A stretch of DNA of 64,000 nucleotides from Alentia gelatinosa (lineage: Eukaryota > Annelida > Polychaeta > Phyllodocida > Polynoidae): positions 106,375,125 through 106,439,124 of the forward strand of contig OX465581.1 in NCBI GenBank assembly GCA_950022655.1, given 5' to 3'. The position numbers and the translations under genes are program-made. Positions 1 to 12,100 of this stretch are shown in pieces; positions within the stretch are counted from its first letter, which is position 1, and each line of letters starts with the position of its first letter. A model generated the notes under the pieces. It made no database searches and had not been told where the DNA came from. It saw only the letters and a list, made by a program, of their open reading frames with translations.

Positions 1-2044
1 CACGCCTCTCATACCTCACTCTTCTCCAGCCACAAAACAAATTAATAAACGGCCGCTTGGGGTGAGGGGATGCCACGCGGTGGTTGGGGGCGGCGTAAGG
101 CTCACACGCTCTATACAAGCAAATCCCTTCCGCCCACACGTGCTCCTTAAAAAACACTAAAGGCGTAAACCCAACATCCCCTTCCTCCTCTTTCAACAAG
201 ACACTGGAGCACCCCACCCATCAAGACACACCTAGAGAGACGGTGGCTAATTGCCGCGAGGCTGGATGGGGATAAGCCCACCCTCTTCCTTCGCCTCTCC
301 TCCCGGATCATAACATGCCCTGTGGAGCGAGCCAATACGTCAGTGTATTTACTTAATTAAAAGAGTTTGACTCGCGGTGTGATCGATGCAAGCGTGCTTG
401 TGGGCTTCTTCTATAGACACAGGTGGAAGCGACACGGACGACATCGATCTGCTACGTTACAGTCAACCTCCCCAGTCCTTCTTCCCACAACCAGCCCCCT
501 GTAGACGTACGCAGAGCTCAACACACACAAACACACACATGCACGGCGCCACGCCCCATGTATGACGAGTCTCCACCAAGCACGAAACAACAGGACCCAC
601 CTGGCCAATAACTAAAACATGACACAATCATTGCTGGCCACTAGCTCGCCCCTCGCGTTTATCATTGGCGTTTTCTTATTATTTTGTTTGTGTGCGTGTT
701 TCCTCTAAGCAGGCCCTGGGATTGGCTGAGGCAGATGGCAGTGGGTGAAGAAGAAGGCATATCGGTAGTAGACTCGCACCGGCCACGGCAAACATGGATC
801 CCTTACCGGCACGCTGCCACACTGTCACCGACCCACAGGAAATAACCGAGCGCTGGCCCATCAATCAAACAGTCTTCTTCTCCACTTCTCGCTGGGCGCT
901 GAGAAATCGGCATTCAGCACATGTCGAACAAATACCGCCCCTCCGTTCCTCGAGGAAAAGAAGTAATTTGTAAATTATCACTTGGTGCCTTCGATGAGGG
1001 ATGCATACGAGATGGCTGTGGTGTGGAGGTTTTTTTCCGTCCTGCTGGGACCTCTTAATTAGTCCTGTCTCGACATCGACGGAGCTACGGGCTGATAAAC
1101 CATAACTAGAGTCCGTGTCACATGACGTTAAGAGCCAGTGACGTAACCATATTGATTATCTCTTCGGAAATGGCCTCTACCGGCAACGAGGTCAGTTTTA
1201 CAGGAAGCGGAAGGGAGGGGTGCGTGGGACGGGTGAGGTCATGGGTGATCCACTACCCTGCCTGACCAGCGCGCTATATTATAACCCGACCCGCCCACGC
1301 ACTCATCTCACCAATAGCTCGTCTTATCAGGGATCCACAATGCCCATCACCATCGGAGATCGTCTCTGGATCCCTCCACAGGGGTGGCTGGGGCAGTGAG
1401 AAAGGGTGCATAGGCTAGATGGCGTGGAATGTGCCTGGTGCTTTTCAGGCTCGACAATTGCCGAAGAGAGTCGGGGGTGGGGGAGGCTGAGACAGATCCC
1501 GCTCCCCCGTGAAAAATATCACCGGCAGCGCTGATAATTGCTTCTATTTTGGGGCGGCCGTGGTTGGCTGGGCCGGGCTGGGAGGAGCTGAACGGGTGGG
1601 CCATGCTAAACGCACTCTTGTGTGGTCCTGACGCGTGACCCGCTCATGCCCGTCGCCTTCCCCGCTGCCGTCCTCTTCCCACTGCCGTGCACACCAGTCA
1701 GGACGACTCCCATCATGGCCGACTCCCTAATAAGAAAATCCAATCAAGCCCGCTTGTGGATTCGGGATGGTGACTTAATAAGCAAACACTCCCCAGCATG
1801 GCAACCCTACGGGGGGAGTAGGGCCGGAGAGTTGAGGATACAGCAGAGTTATACAGCCTGTGTAACCCCCAGTACAACTAACATGCCTCGAAGGCTTGTG
1901 CGTAATTAGCGCATTAGAATGAATATGATTGGATTACCCAAGAGCAGTTCGCGTGGAAGATACCATCTGTACATGGGCATATTTCTTTCTGATATCTTTT
2001 TACAGTATTATCTTGATTTCTTGTAATTCAACATTACCTAGCCT

Positions 2045-2057
2045 CCCCCCCCCCCCC
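2045..2057 (+). repeat. Poly-C tract, 13 bp
   Basis: Uninterrupted C run followed by further C-rich sequence. Simple repeat, no function suggested. Confidence 0.9.
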
Positions 2058-2669
2058 ACCCCACGCCATCGCCCCGTGGTTATTGGTTTTCTCGAAGTGA
2101 CGGATATACCTATAACATCCTGCGGAGAGAATATCTGATTTAGATTACTAATATATCAAACTACTGATGTAGCCAATTAGAAAGTGAAACACGACTGACA
2201 TCTACCAACTATAAGCACCCGGCATTATCCCATTTACCACTGTAAACGGAAAAGAACCCATTAAGATACCAATAGATATTATCCTATCTTGTGGCAGTGG
2301 GTGGCCAAATGCTAGGCTGATTTGCACTCAAGTTCTGAAACCATGACTTCCTCAATAGCTCTCCTAAGAGATACAATGACTGCCCTCAATACCGGACAAG
2401 TCAACAATGATAATAGTCCAAATCTGATTTTGTGTTTGTCTGTTGGTTTATTTGGGTAGTTTAACGTCCAATTTGTTCAATTAAACTTTGATCCTGTGCA
2501 ATATATACAACCAGTATAGGTATTTTAACCCTCAACGTAAATATTACCAGAACAGGATGGAACTAGGGGTGTCGGGGTGTGTTTTGGGTTGGGATTCATA
2601 TACTGAATAGAAAGCTCCTATTGTTGTGGTCAGCCGATGGTGGATTACAGAGGAGGGCTCGCGTATACA

Positions 2670-2960
2670 CGTAACACTTAATTACCACCAGGTGCTCACC
2701 GGCTAATTATTCATCTGCTCACAGAACAGGCCCTAATATTTCGCGAGCAACTCCTTCCTGTCAGCATCAGCTGCTCCACGCCGACGAATGGTTATTTATA
2801 GACTTGGGGGACTCAATGCCTCATCGGCCTTAATCAAATCAGGCCGATTTCCTGACGCGATTGCGTATGGATGGGAGGAAAAATATAGCTCGGCTCAGTG
2901 AACCTGATGAAGGCACTCTGTAACGCGACCGAGCAAATCGGCTGAGCTACTTGGGGACAA
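2670..2960. promoter_or_regulatory. Enhancer-like block with homeodomain and E-box sites
   Basis: Within 300 bp there are TTAATTA and CTAATTAT homeodomain-type cores, E-boxes CAGGTG and CAGCTG, and TATAAATA on the minus strand, in DNA of balanced composition. The density of sites suggests a developmental enhancer; this is an inference with no conservation data. Confidence 0.25.
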
Positions 2961-3901
2961 GCTGGTCAGTGTGAATAAGTTCCTGTTCAGCCTGAGAGGC
3001 GGCACCCGGCAGTATATTCCCTTGTAGAGCGGGAGGGCCCTGCCACAAGGTACTTGACATTGATCTAAGTCCACATAAATCTTGCTCTAATAGCAGGCTG
3101 TTTTCGACCAGATAACTTGCAGCACAAAGCCAGTCGATAACGAGTGGTGGCTTTTCACTGGAATGACTAGGAATGTAATGGTGATGTTGTCCTCCTGCTT
3201 GGTAACTCATTACACACTATTGTATCATCAGCTGCCGTGAATAGTGAATAAAAGAAACCTATCTTGCAGAAAGTGGCGCTTGTCGCCTCTAGTGTACACA
3301 AAGGGTGTCACATTGGAGATTCCTGAGAACCCCAGTTAACCTTTAGGCGGAAGATATGGTTGCATAAGCAACAAGAGATATTATCTATAGCTTCCGTAAA
3401 GTACCCGTAGGATTAGAGAAAATATTATACATGAGTTTCGTCAACAATCCATTGCCAGCATGTTGTTGTTCTGAGCGATGCTGTGCAGGCTAGGGCCACT
3501 ATTCTAAGCTGCTTGTTTAACCAAAGATGCTGCTGTCATTCGTAGCTTGTACCAAAGTGGTAGCTTGTTGTTTCTGGGTCATAATCTTTACTGGCTTTCC
3601 CTAGCGGATTTCTTCTTTGTATTTTTTAGGCACGGGCTACGGAAATCGGAGGCGGAATGGAGAAGCGGCACGTGGCCTTTATTTCAGCTGCTGTCTTATC
3701 GACGTCTTTTTATCTACTTTTCTCTCTTTTTTTTGTCATTACCGACACCGATTGGCGGTAGGTCCGGACCGGCTGCAGCGTCTCAAGGCCTCCTTGTTGC
3801 GGCCGTCCTAATCTCCCAAGTGGCATTACTAATGTACGGATTATCGCAGTCACAGGCAACGTCTCATTAGGCTGGCCACTTAACGTGTGCGCTGCTCGTA
3901 C

Positions 3902-3931
3902 GAAGCCACATTGGAAGCCACATTAGAAGCC
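3902..3931 (+). repeat. Short tandem repeat, 12-bp unit
   Basis: GAAGCCACATTG, GAAGCCACATTA and a partial GAAGCC follow each other directly (2.5 copies). Confidence 0.85.
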
Positions 3932-5329
3932 TCTAGTGTAGATCAAGGTATGCCAACATGAATTCGAGGCCACTTTCGAGTGGGAGCGAGTATCAAGTAC
4001 AGTTATAGGTATACTTAGCTGGGTGTGGATTTGCATGCTATAATTGCACCATTGTGATGCTACAAAGCATTGACCTATGTGATTAACGTATGTAAGAAAC
4101 ATGTTTGACGGCAAACGTAATATACATGGTATGCCCCACAATCGTGGTAATACTGATAGCAACAGAGTACTATGTTTGGGGCTCACAGTTTTCCTTTCCT
4201 TGCAAATAGAGACACCTACTTAAGCAAATGTATCGTACCATTTACATTAATACAATAGACGTAAAGTTCTATAATACATATAATCTCTATAATTCATACA
4301 CACATACATACATAATGCCCACGTGAATAGGCAGCGAATGCATGCGCTTGTTTCGCTAACTCGTACCTCGTTCACACCGTCTAAATATGCTTAATAAACA
4401 ATTTACAAGTCATAAGAGCCGAGCACTAGGCTAACCTAATAATGGTCTCCTTACGCTTTTACAGTGATGGAAGTGGGACAAATATTGGCCAGCGTACAAA
4501 GACGCTTAAGGATCAAACAAGCAGCAGTGAGCAGTTAGAATAAGTTCACCAATGTTTCTAACCTCGCGCCTCAGTAAAGAAACTGTCGATCGATAGCGTC
4601 CATTAGGCCTAATTTGGGGCCAGAATGGCCAGTTATCTCATAGTAAATCTGACATTAGGACTTCTCCTCTGCACTTTCAAGGTTTCAAACTCTGCCCACA
4701 CCCATTACCGTTGGCCTTTAGTGCAAATAGACAGGCTAGTTGTTTTACACCTGTTTATCAGTTTTGACATTTCCTGAATTACCGATATCGTGACACCATT
4801 TACAGAGTTCTCATCAGTGTGGCCAGGACCCGCCTTTCACCGACTGGCCGCGGCGTAATGCTGGTCGTCGTAGCGCCGCCTCCCGCTGCTATTACCTGTT
4901 AGAGCCACATCAAAGGCTTTTAGATCACTTTACCTGCGGGCAGAGGACAGCCGAAGCCACCACAGACCCATCATAGAACCCATTGCTTTGGCACGACCTG
5001 GGAAAATCATCTCCTACACCATTCACCACCTTACGCGACCAACATAGGAAACAGTAACATCCTCAATTAGATGTGATTAGCAAAAGAAAAGGCATACACA
5101 TGAGAGAGGAAAGCAATATCCAACCTCACTTTTCCCCCCAAAAGACTTGTTTCCCGACAAACTTTTTTCATCATTCGAAGAGACATCTCCTAAAGCTCAT
5201 TTTTGTCTATTTGAGTGATTGTGGGTGAGTAAGTCAGTTAGTCATTGAGTCAGTTATGTTTTACATGCATATAAAATATATAGGGCATATAACTATTTTG
5301 CTATGGAGGCGGCCATCTTGCCCCCCGAT

Positions 5330-5665
5330 GCTTAGAAAAAAGGTGGCGAATAACAGAAAAGGAAGGGAGGGAAGGGCTAAGGAAAGGCAGGAGAGAAAGG
5401 GTGAAAGATCTAACCTCGCGTTAGAACTGTTTGTATTTAAAAAAAAACTAAATAAAAAGCAGGTTGGGAGGGGTGGAAGCCTGGAAGCCTGGAAGGAGGT
5501 AAAAAGGGATGGAGGAGAAGCGGATGGTGAGACGAACAAGAACAAGATGGACAGTGTAGTAAGTGATAAGACGCAGTGAGTGAGTAGATGAATGAGGAAG
5601 TGATTGAGATCACAGGCGAGCAACTCAGTAGGTCAGTAAGGCAGGAAGAGGAGCCATGGCTCGTG
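5330..5665 (+). other. Purine-rich strand, about 330 nt
   Basis: The plus strand is strongly biased to A and G for more than 300 nt, and long reading frames on either strand (Lys/Arg/Glu-rich one way, Ser/Leu/Phe-rich the other) follow from this bias. It holds a GGAAGCCT duplication near 5,476 and no recognisable gene. Confidence 0.6.
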
Positions 5666-6045
5666 GCTCAGTGGGCGGCAACCTGTGTCTGTTTATGTAC
5701 ACATGTGTGCAGTGGTTTCGCAAACCAAGGACTGAAGCCAACTCGAGTATCGGCCGTTAACTGGGGCGGGCACGCGCGCCGCACGCCGCACCTGGCGCAC
5801 ACCGGCCCCCAGGGCCACCGGGTCGACGCTGACAAATAACCCACCACCGCCAACCCCGGCCACCGGCCTCCAACGCTCACCTGACACGACCCCGACCGGA
5901 AGTATATTTAGGCCCGAACAGGAAGTGGGCACAGTCGCTGACACGTGCCAGGGGTGTGCGCGTCGCCGTCGGACGGTGGCACTGGCGCCACGGCCTACAG
6001 CTCACCCGAGGGTACCAGCGGCATCCTCCTTACAACGTCGACCAA

Positions 6046-6142
6046 GGGTCAATAGACAGAGGTCACATCCATCTTCAATACGCTGATGGACTTCCTAAGC
6101 TGACTGACCTTGAAATGACCCTGACATATGCCCTGACCTTGA
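6046..6142. promoter_or_regulatory. Nuclear-receptor half-site cluster with two perfect ERR response elements
   Basis: TGACCTTGA (reverse complement of TCAAGGTCA, the ERR consensus) is present exactly at 6105-6113 and 6134-6142. Nearby are GGGTCA at 6046-6051, AGGTCA at 6060-6065 and TGACCC at 6116-6121. Five half-sites in 97 bp is unusually dense. Such elements bind monomeric or dimeric ERR and related orphan receptors; occupancy here is inferred. Confidence 0.5.
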
Positions 6143-7515
6143 CCCCCTTGCGGCGCCGGCCGCTGGGGGATTCCTGGCCCCGCAGGAACGCCTCCATTTG
6201 GGCAGATAATGACCGGCTAATCCTAGCCTCGCAGGGTGATAATCTCCTCCTTAGACGTTGAGCGGTGACAGGCGTAGAGATAGACGGACGTACGCTCGTT
6301 TGTCACTGCTACCACCTGCTGGAAACCACTCAGCGGCCCAGTAACCTAGTACCAGTGAGCTACTCGCTCTCACACACTACCTGAGGACGGTACCCCATTC
6401 CTGTACATACATCGTGACTATAACTCATCGTCCCCCTCCCTCCCTCCAGGTGCGTGTCCCATTATACTAACCGTACAAGTCCGGTACTCTCAGTCTGTTT
6501 ACTACTCAGCTGAGATGACTCTTGTTTACTGGCTTCTTACTCGCCGTTTGACATTTAAGCTCACTTTGCTACTTCTCCTGCCTCACAGAACAAAATGCTG
6601 GCATACAATATATTACGCTGACCGTCCCATCCCCTCCTCTCCACAGCAAAGATGACAACAGCAAGGGAGTAAATGTTACGAATGCGTTGGCGGTGGTCAA
6701 CAGTCGGACGTTCCTCGACAGTGTCCCGAATGTATGCCAGCCTTCGACGTCTGACATTTGCTGTAGATCAAACCCAGAAGAAATTAAAACGCGACTAGTT
6801 TTTATTGTTCCGAACAGCATGATTGTCCTTTGGGCTGGCGTCTTGAGTCTGACGAGGCTATTTCCGTCAAGTTAATGAAGCACCGTCTCAGACAGCGAAA
6901 TACTTTCCCCGACCCAAACTTTTTTCCGGGTACGTTTCTGTTTTTCATCCGTTCACGCGAATTATCGTGTACCCAAGATTTGATGTATTTTCTGTTAGAT
7001 AGGCCAATAGAAATACATACCTCTGGCCGAACAGAAAGAGGTTGTTTGTGTTTGCTTGCAAACCAAGGCAATTTAATAATGCAAACAAGAGGTTCTATCT
7101 AATGATTGCTTCTTACATCTCATCACAACAGAAGTCAAAACATTATAAAAAAAATTATGATTCTTTGAAAAAACACACACACAGACAGCTGTCTATGCTA
7201 AAGAGCTCCGCCAATATGTAGAACATCCGAGGCATCGCTACACAAAACGGACCTGTTAATCACCCAATAAAATTTTCATTTTTATTAAATTGCCACGAAG
7301 AAAAGAGTGTCACGTGGACCCTTGGTGTCACATCGCGACGTTAGGACAATGAAAAAAGACATCCGATTATAATCTGATTATCTGCTCGGCTGATTATTCC
7401 ACCATTCAATAACTGCTCTCCTTCCAATACAGCTCTGGCAGTGGTGTGAAGCAGGCGCCTGCTTATGTGTGCGCCCACACCGTTCACGAGGAGGGCGTTG
7501 AGGAGGCCACCCCTC

Positions 7516-7953
7516 GAGCAGCTCCGATGTGCTCTCAAGCGAGCAGTCGGCTCTAATGAGTTGCACTGACTGATGTAGACGCCGCCTGATCGATAATATA
7601 GGTGCTTATAGGTTCACCTGGTCCGCAGCCTTAGGTTCCCGGCTACTGCCGGCAGGGTTGTGGGCGGGCGGGGAGCCCTGGAGGGGGGATGAGGGAGGGT
7701 GGACTGCAGGGGGAGCGCCGAGTTAAGTGGATTCAAAGGTCTCGGGCGGCGAATGCAGCAGCGTGCGATTCTTCCAGGGCTTTAGCACCAGCGCTGCCGA
7801 GTCTCATTGGTGCTCACATCAAACGGCTGAGGGCGCCTTGTGAGCTGCTCCAACTCGGGGGTGCTTAGCCCGTGTTCCACTGTGGACTGTTTAAACAAGG
7901 CCCAGTCTGCTGTGGCCCTATTGCACGCTAGGCTGTTCCGCTGTGAGCTGCTC
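7516..7953. promoter_or_regulatory. GC-rich block with three GAGCWGCTC motifs
   Basis: Exact copies at 7516-7524, 7842-7850 and 7945-7953. The surrounding 500 bp is GC-rich with no coding sequence that I recognise. The motif is its own reverse complement apart from the central A/T, suggesting a dimer-binding site. Confidence 0.35.
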
Positions 7954-8541
7954 TCCTGTACGTCCGTGCCTCTGTTTGGTGTTTTGCTGTGAGCAATCCT
8001 CCCAATAGGAAGTGTGCGCCTTACATCTAGGATCTACACTGAAGATCATTTTCCATTAGGATGATACACAGTATAAGCTTGTTAGTTTTGGGGTACTCTG
8101 AGGTGGGGCGAACCTCTCTGAAGATTTCATTCTCTACCATCGCTCTGTTGCTTTGTTCTCATTCGTCAAAGATGACATTTTTTCTGCTGCACTCTCGTTT
8201 TCTAGTACACTACATAACACCTCCGCGAGCTGTGTTTCATCTTTCTATTCAGCTATCATGAGATCTCTGTAGTATAGTGTAATATAATGCCAGTGCTATT
8301 AGACAATCTGATCAGACTAGCCCAATATGCCCTGGTATTTTTCCCCATAAACTTAACCTTGGGAACTCATATCCAACGCTTATAGAGTATTTAGAAAAAA
8401 ATATCCATTTGGGGATTATGTCACAAGGTTAGCCCATTAGTCAATCTGAAGGGTGAGGTAAATTCAGAAACCTATTCAAGTTATGGGTCAGAGCTCAATC
8501 CCACCTCATTTGAATCGTGTAGTAATTAATGCGGCTTCGCC

Positions 8542-8590
8542 TTGTGAATTAGTATGTGATTCAAACTAGTATTGTGAATTAGTATGTGAT
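8542..8590 (+). repeat. Direct repeat, 19 bp copies at 30-bp spacing
   Basis: TTGTGAATTAGTATGTGAT occurs exactly at 8542-8560 and 8572-8590. Confidence 0.9.
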
Positions 8591-8869
8591 ATGTTGCACT
8601 CTCAGTTCTCTTTTAGTGCTGCCTGCTGTCATCATATATATAATACAACTTATAAGCTCCATAGATAACTGCATCTTTTGTATCCTTCCCTATTATGAGC
8701 ATCGCTTCCACCACGAGCTCTTCCATTGAGCCACTCCTCTATTGTCGACTATTCCACTGGTAATTCTCTCCACCGGACCAACAGGTCGACATTACGGACC
8801 CCCTTCCCTTTACACACTATCTACCGACGGCCGCAGCTCGGGGCGGGGCGGCATAGAGACACGCACAAA

Positions 8870-9180
8870 GGCGCCCTACGTGCCGTTATTCATAGGGACT
8901 TGACTGTGGATCTTTACACCGAGGCAATAATCCCTGCCAGTTTGGATCTATGATTAGTGCAATCACGAAGGATCACCTCCTGCCGCTTGCTGCGGCCAGA
9001 GGCAGTCAATAAACACCGTACTATTTCACATTCGGCGAGTGCCGGCGGCGGCGGGCGCGCCCCTACCCCCGGGCCCCAGTCGGGGCGGCGGTTCAATAAA
9101 TTAGCGAGTCTAACGGGGGGAATTAATGTTGTTTTTCAACGCGTCTGATCCCTATTCCAGGGCGCGCGAGGAAGATCACA
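8870..9180. promoter_or_regulatory. GC-rich island with interspersed AATTAAT and CAATAAA sites
   Basis: A CpG-dense core (about 9035-9095) is flanked by AT-rich homeodomain-like sites such as AATTAAT near 9,121. No exon is visible. Possibly a regulatory element inside the long ERR intron; inference only. Confidence 0.25.
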
Positions 9181-12100
9181 TTTGACACGGTCTTCATTCG
9201 TCATTCGACGGGCTTTCATCTGCTGGCTGGGTGGGGGCCACGCTGTGCGACAGCTAGATATAATGGTGTCGTTACTCGTATGTTCCCCGCCGGCCGCGGA
9301 TAATGTAATGTTATGGCGAGGTTTGAGTAAGGCAGCTGGTCTCGTCACTGATGGTTCGTCTGGCCACCCACCCACTCCTTCTTCCTCCTCCTAACTACCT
9401 CAGCTCTTTTGCCCTTCCCATCCGGCCAGCCTCACCCTAGCCAGCCCGAATTTCCTCCGCCGCTCTCCGTCTACAGTCATCAAGCTCTCAGAATCAACTC
9501 TCCCTCCCCCACCCCTTCCAAATGACGGCACTCGCTCACGTCACATGCAACATTTAGCACACGGCCCATCCGAATCCGTCCTGCTTTACTGCCACAACAT
9601 GAAATACTCCTCCTCCCTCGTAGAAAGGCGGGGCCGGGACTATTTTTAGCTCCTGGGAAATCGATGGGAGACGGGACAGTAAAAAGAGGCAAGGCAGGCC
9701 GCCGCTACTTTTGGACAGCCATCCGTCGAAAGACTTTAAGGGTGGTAGCAGCGGCAGCAGCATTGGCAGGGCAAGAAGGAGGCCTCCCCAGAGTACACCA
9801 GGGTCTTGCATAAACCCGGCACACGTGAGTAGATAGCGTGTATGTCCCCGGGGGAAGCTGGGCTCGTGAATGCTTAGAGTCCTCCGTCAACCCACAACAT
9901 GGCTTCAATTGGAAGCAGACGACGTACCGCTAGATGCCCGCGGGCTCTGCGCCCACGCGGTCACCACTGTACGTGACCGATGGGAGGGATCAGCACCTAA
10001 TGGCCGCCCGTGAACGTTACTATAAAGCGGTAGTGTATGCTAATTCCAATGTCTAACAGACAACGTCTATGTATGTATGTATGCAGCGATATTGCTGCTA
10101 TACGAACTCCCTGTTATAGCTATAAAGGTGGATCTTCTTCCCTTCTCAACAGAGTTCCTCTTGGCACATAAATACTACTTCTCTTGCATTTTTCTTCGCG
10201 ATAATTGTGATTTATTGTTTAGTAGTCGGACTGTGACAAGTACCATTCGTCTCAATTTAGCTTGTGTCTGAAATTTGGTTGGTCAACTGTTTGGATTCTG
10301 CCCTAAACGATAAAGCCCGCATCTGCTTGCAATGCAATGTTTGTGCGAACTGTTTGGCAATGGTAGTTTGAATTGATTTACTGAGCCAGCATTTTACCTG
10401 AACAATGAAGGCAGTTTCAACACATGCTTGCTGTTAGAATTTATTTGCATTATCGATCATACCACTATGGGTTTTTGAGAATTCATTAGAAACAGAAATG
10501 AAATACTATTGCTTCTTGGCAAAACCGACCTATATGTACTTTCAACAACAGGATAAGATATAGCATACCATACATAGAGCATGCTAATATTATCCTTGAA
10601 GATTAGTGAATCAGGTCGGGCTCAGTTTACCCCACATGTAGTATATATATAGAAAACGTTTCTGTTTGAATTGAAAGCGCGGGGTTCAAAACATTACCAC
10701 ATGGATTGAGGGAATATTAGGTTTACTGTAAGGTGTTAGACTAGAATAACCACAGTGGCCAGACCTACACTGGAGTTTATAGAAGTAGAATGTTAATGTC
10801 GTTCCTTGCCCTTCTTCCCAATCTCCACTACCGTCACTGGCCTCTCCTACCCGCGGCTATAACTATGATGGACTATCAGTGTGCTACCGGCAGCCCGGAT
10901 GCTTCCGATCCCCGGCAGGCTTCATTCGCATTGTTCCCGCGATCCCCCATGATCCACGGTCACTATTCTGTTCGCCACACGGCCCCACCATCCCCCACCC
11001 TCCCCCGAAACGACCCAACGCGCCGGAAACGCCTCGCCCGGTGGGGACGCTGCGCAACGGCGGGCGGTGGAGGGGGTTAAGGTGTCGGCAAGTGGGTGGG
11101 AGGTAGGAAGGTGCAGCTTTTTTACGTGTGTGTGTGTGTTACTGTGTGTAGGCGGGTAATGCTTCGGAGTAAAGTGATTGCGGAAACAGCAAACATGGGA
11201 TCATTATTCATTCAGCACTGGGCACACATTTGCCCGCGTTTACCTGTGCACAGTGCATTTTCCATATACTACTCACACGAGCTTACTGACACCACAGTGG
11301 CTCGCGGCGACAGCCGTGCTCAGTGCTGGCAGGTAATCGCGTGTGGCCTTCCACAAAGGCTGTCGACCTCGGCACCTACCTGTTAATTTGACATCGGCCC
11401 TTTTAGCCTGCATTACCTGTGTACGGTAAATCATCATATCACACCCTACAGATACCTCATAACAAAGCCTGCAGCCACACCCGGCGCTCCCGTTATAGAT
11501 GCACCCCCATCGTAGATCATAGAGGCATCATGCTAACGTAATTCATCTTCATATTTCTATACTTCTCTTCTATTCTAATTTTCTATACGTTTTTTTTTCT
11601 CTTTCATTGTTTCTTTCGTGCAGGTCCGTTTATTTTTGGATATATTTATCAGGACTGAACAGAGAACAAGTTAACGTATCATGAGATATAATCTTATCGA
11701 TTGATATCAGGACTAGGTTGTCACTCTATGTGCACGATATAATAGTAAACTGTCAAGTTCCCACACACTCACAATGTCTCAACATTTGTTTTAGGCGCCA
11801 AACTTTGATACATAGGCCACGATGAGTACAACTACACTTTCCACCCACACCGAGACTTGTCATGCACCTAGTCGAAAATGTTGGATAAGAGTTTGTCTGC
11901 GATAACAAAAGATGCAGGTCATGGTTGGCGTTGAAATGTACTTTACCGCTAGATAAGATATGTAATCTACATTTGAATTTCATTATCTATTATCTGCTTA
12001 TTGGAAAAAAATCCTTCCATTCGAACCTTTATTTATACAGGTCTATAACTTTTTTTAACTTGTCCAATGATAAACGATCAGGTGCAAATTACTAGGACCT

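Noticed and set aside
5256..5623. Opposed 107- and 120-codon frames
   Set aside because: Explained by the purine-rich strand bias.
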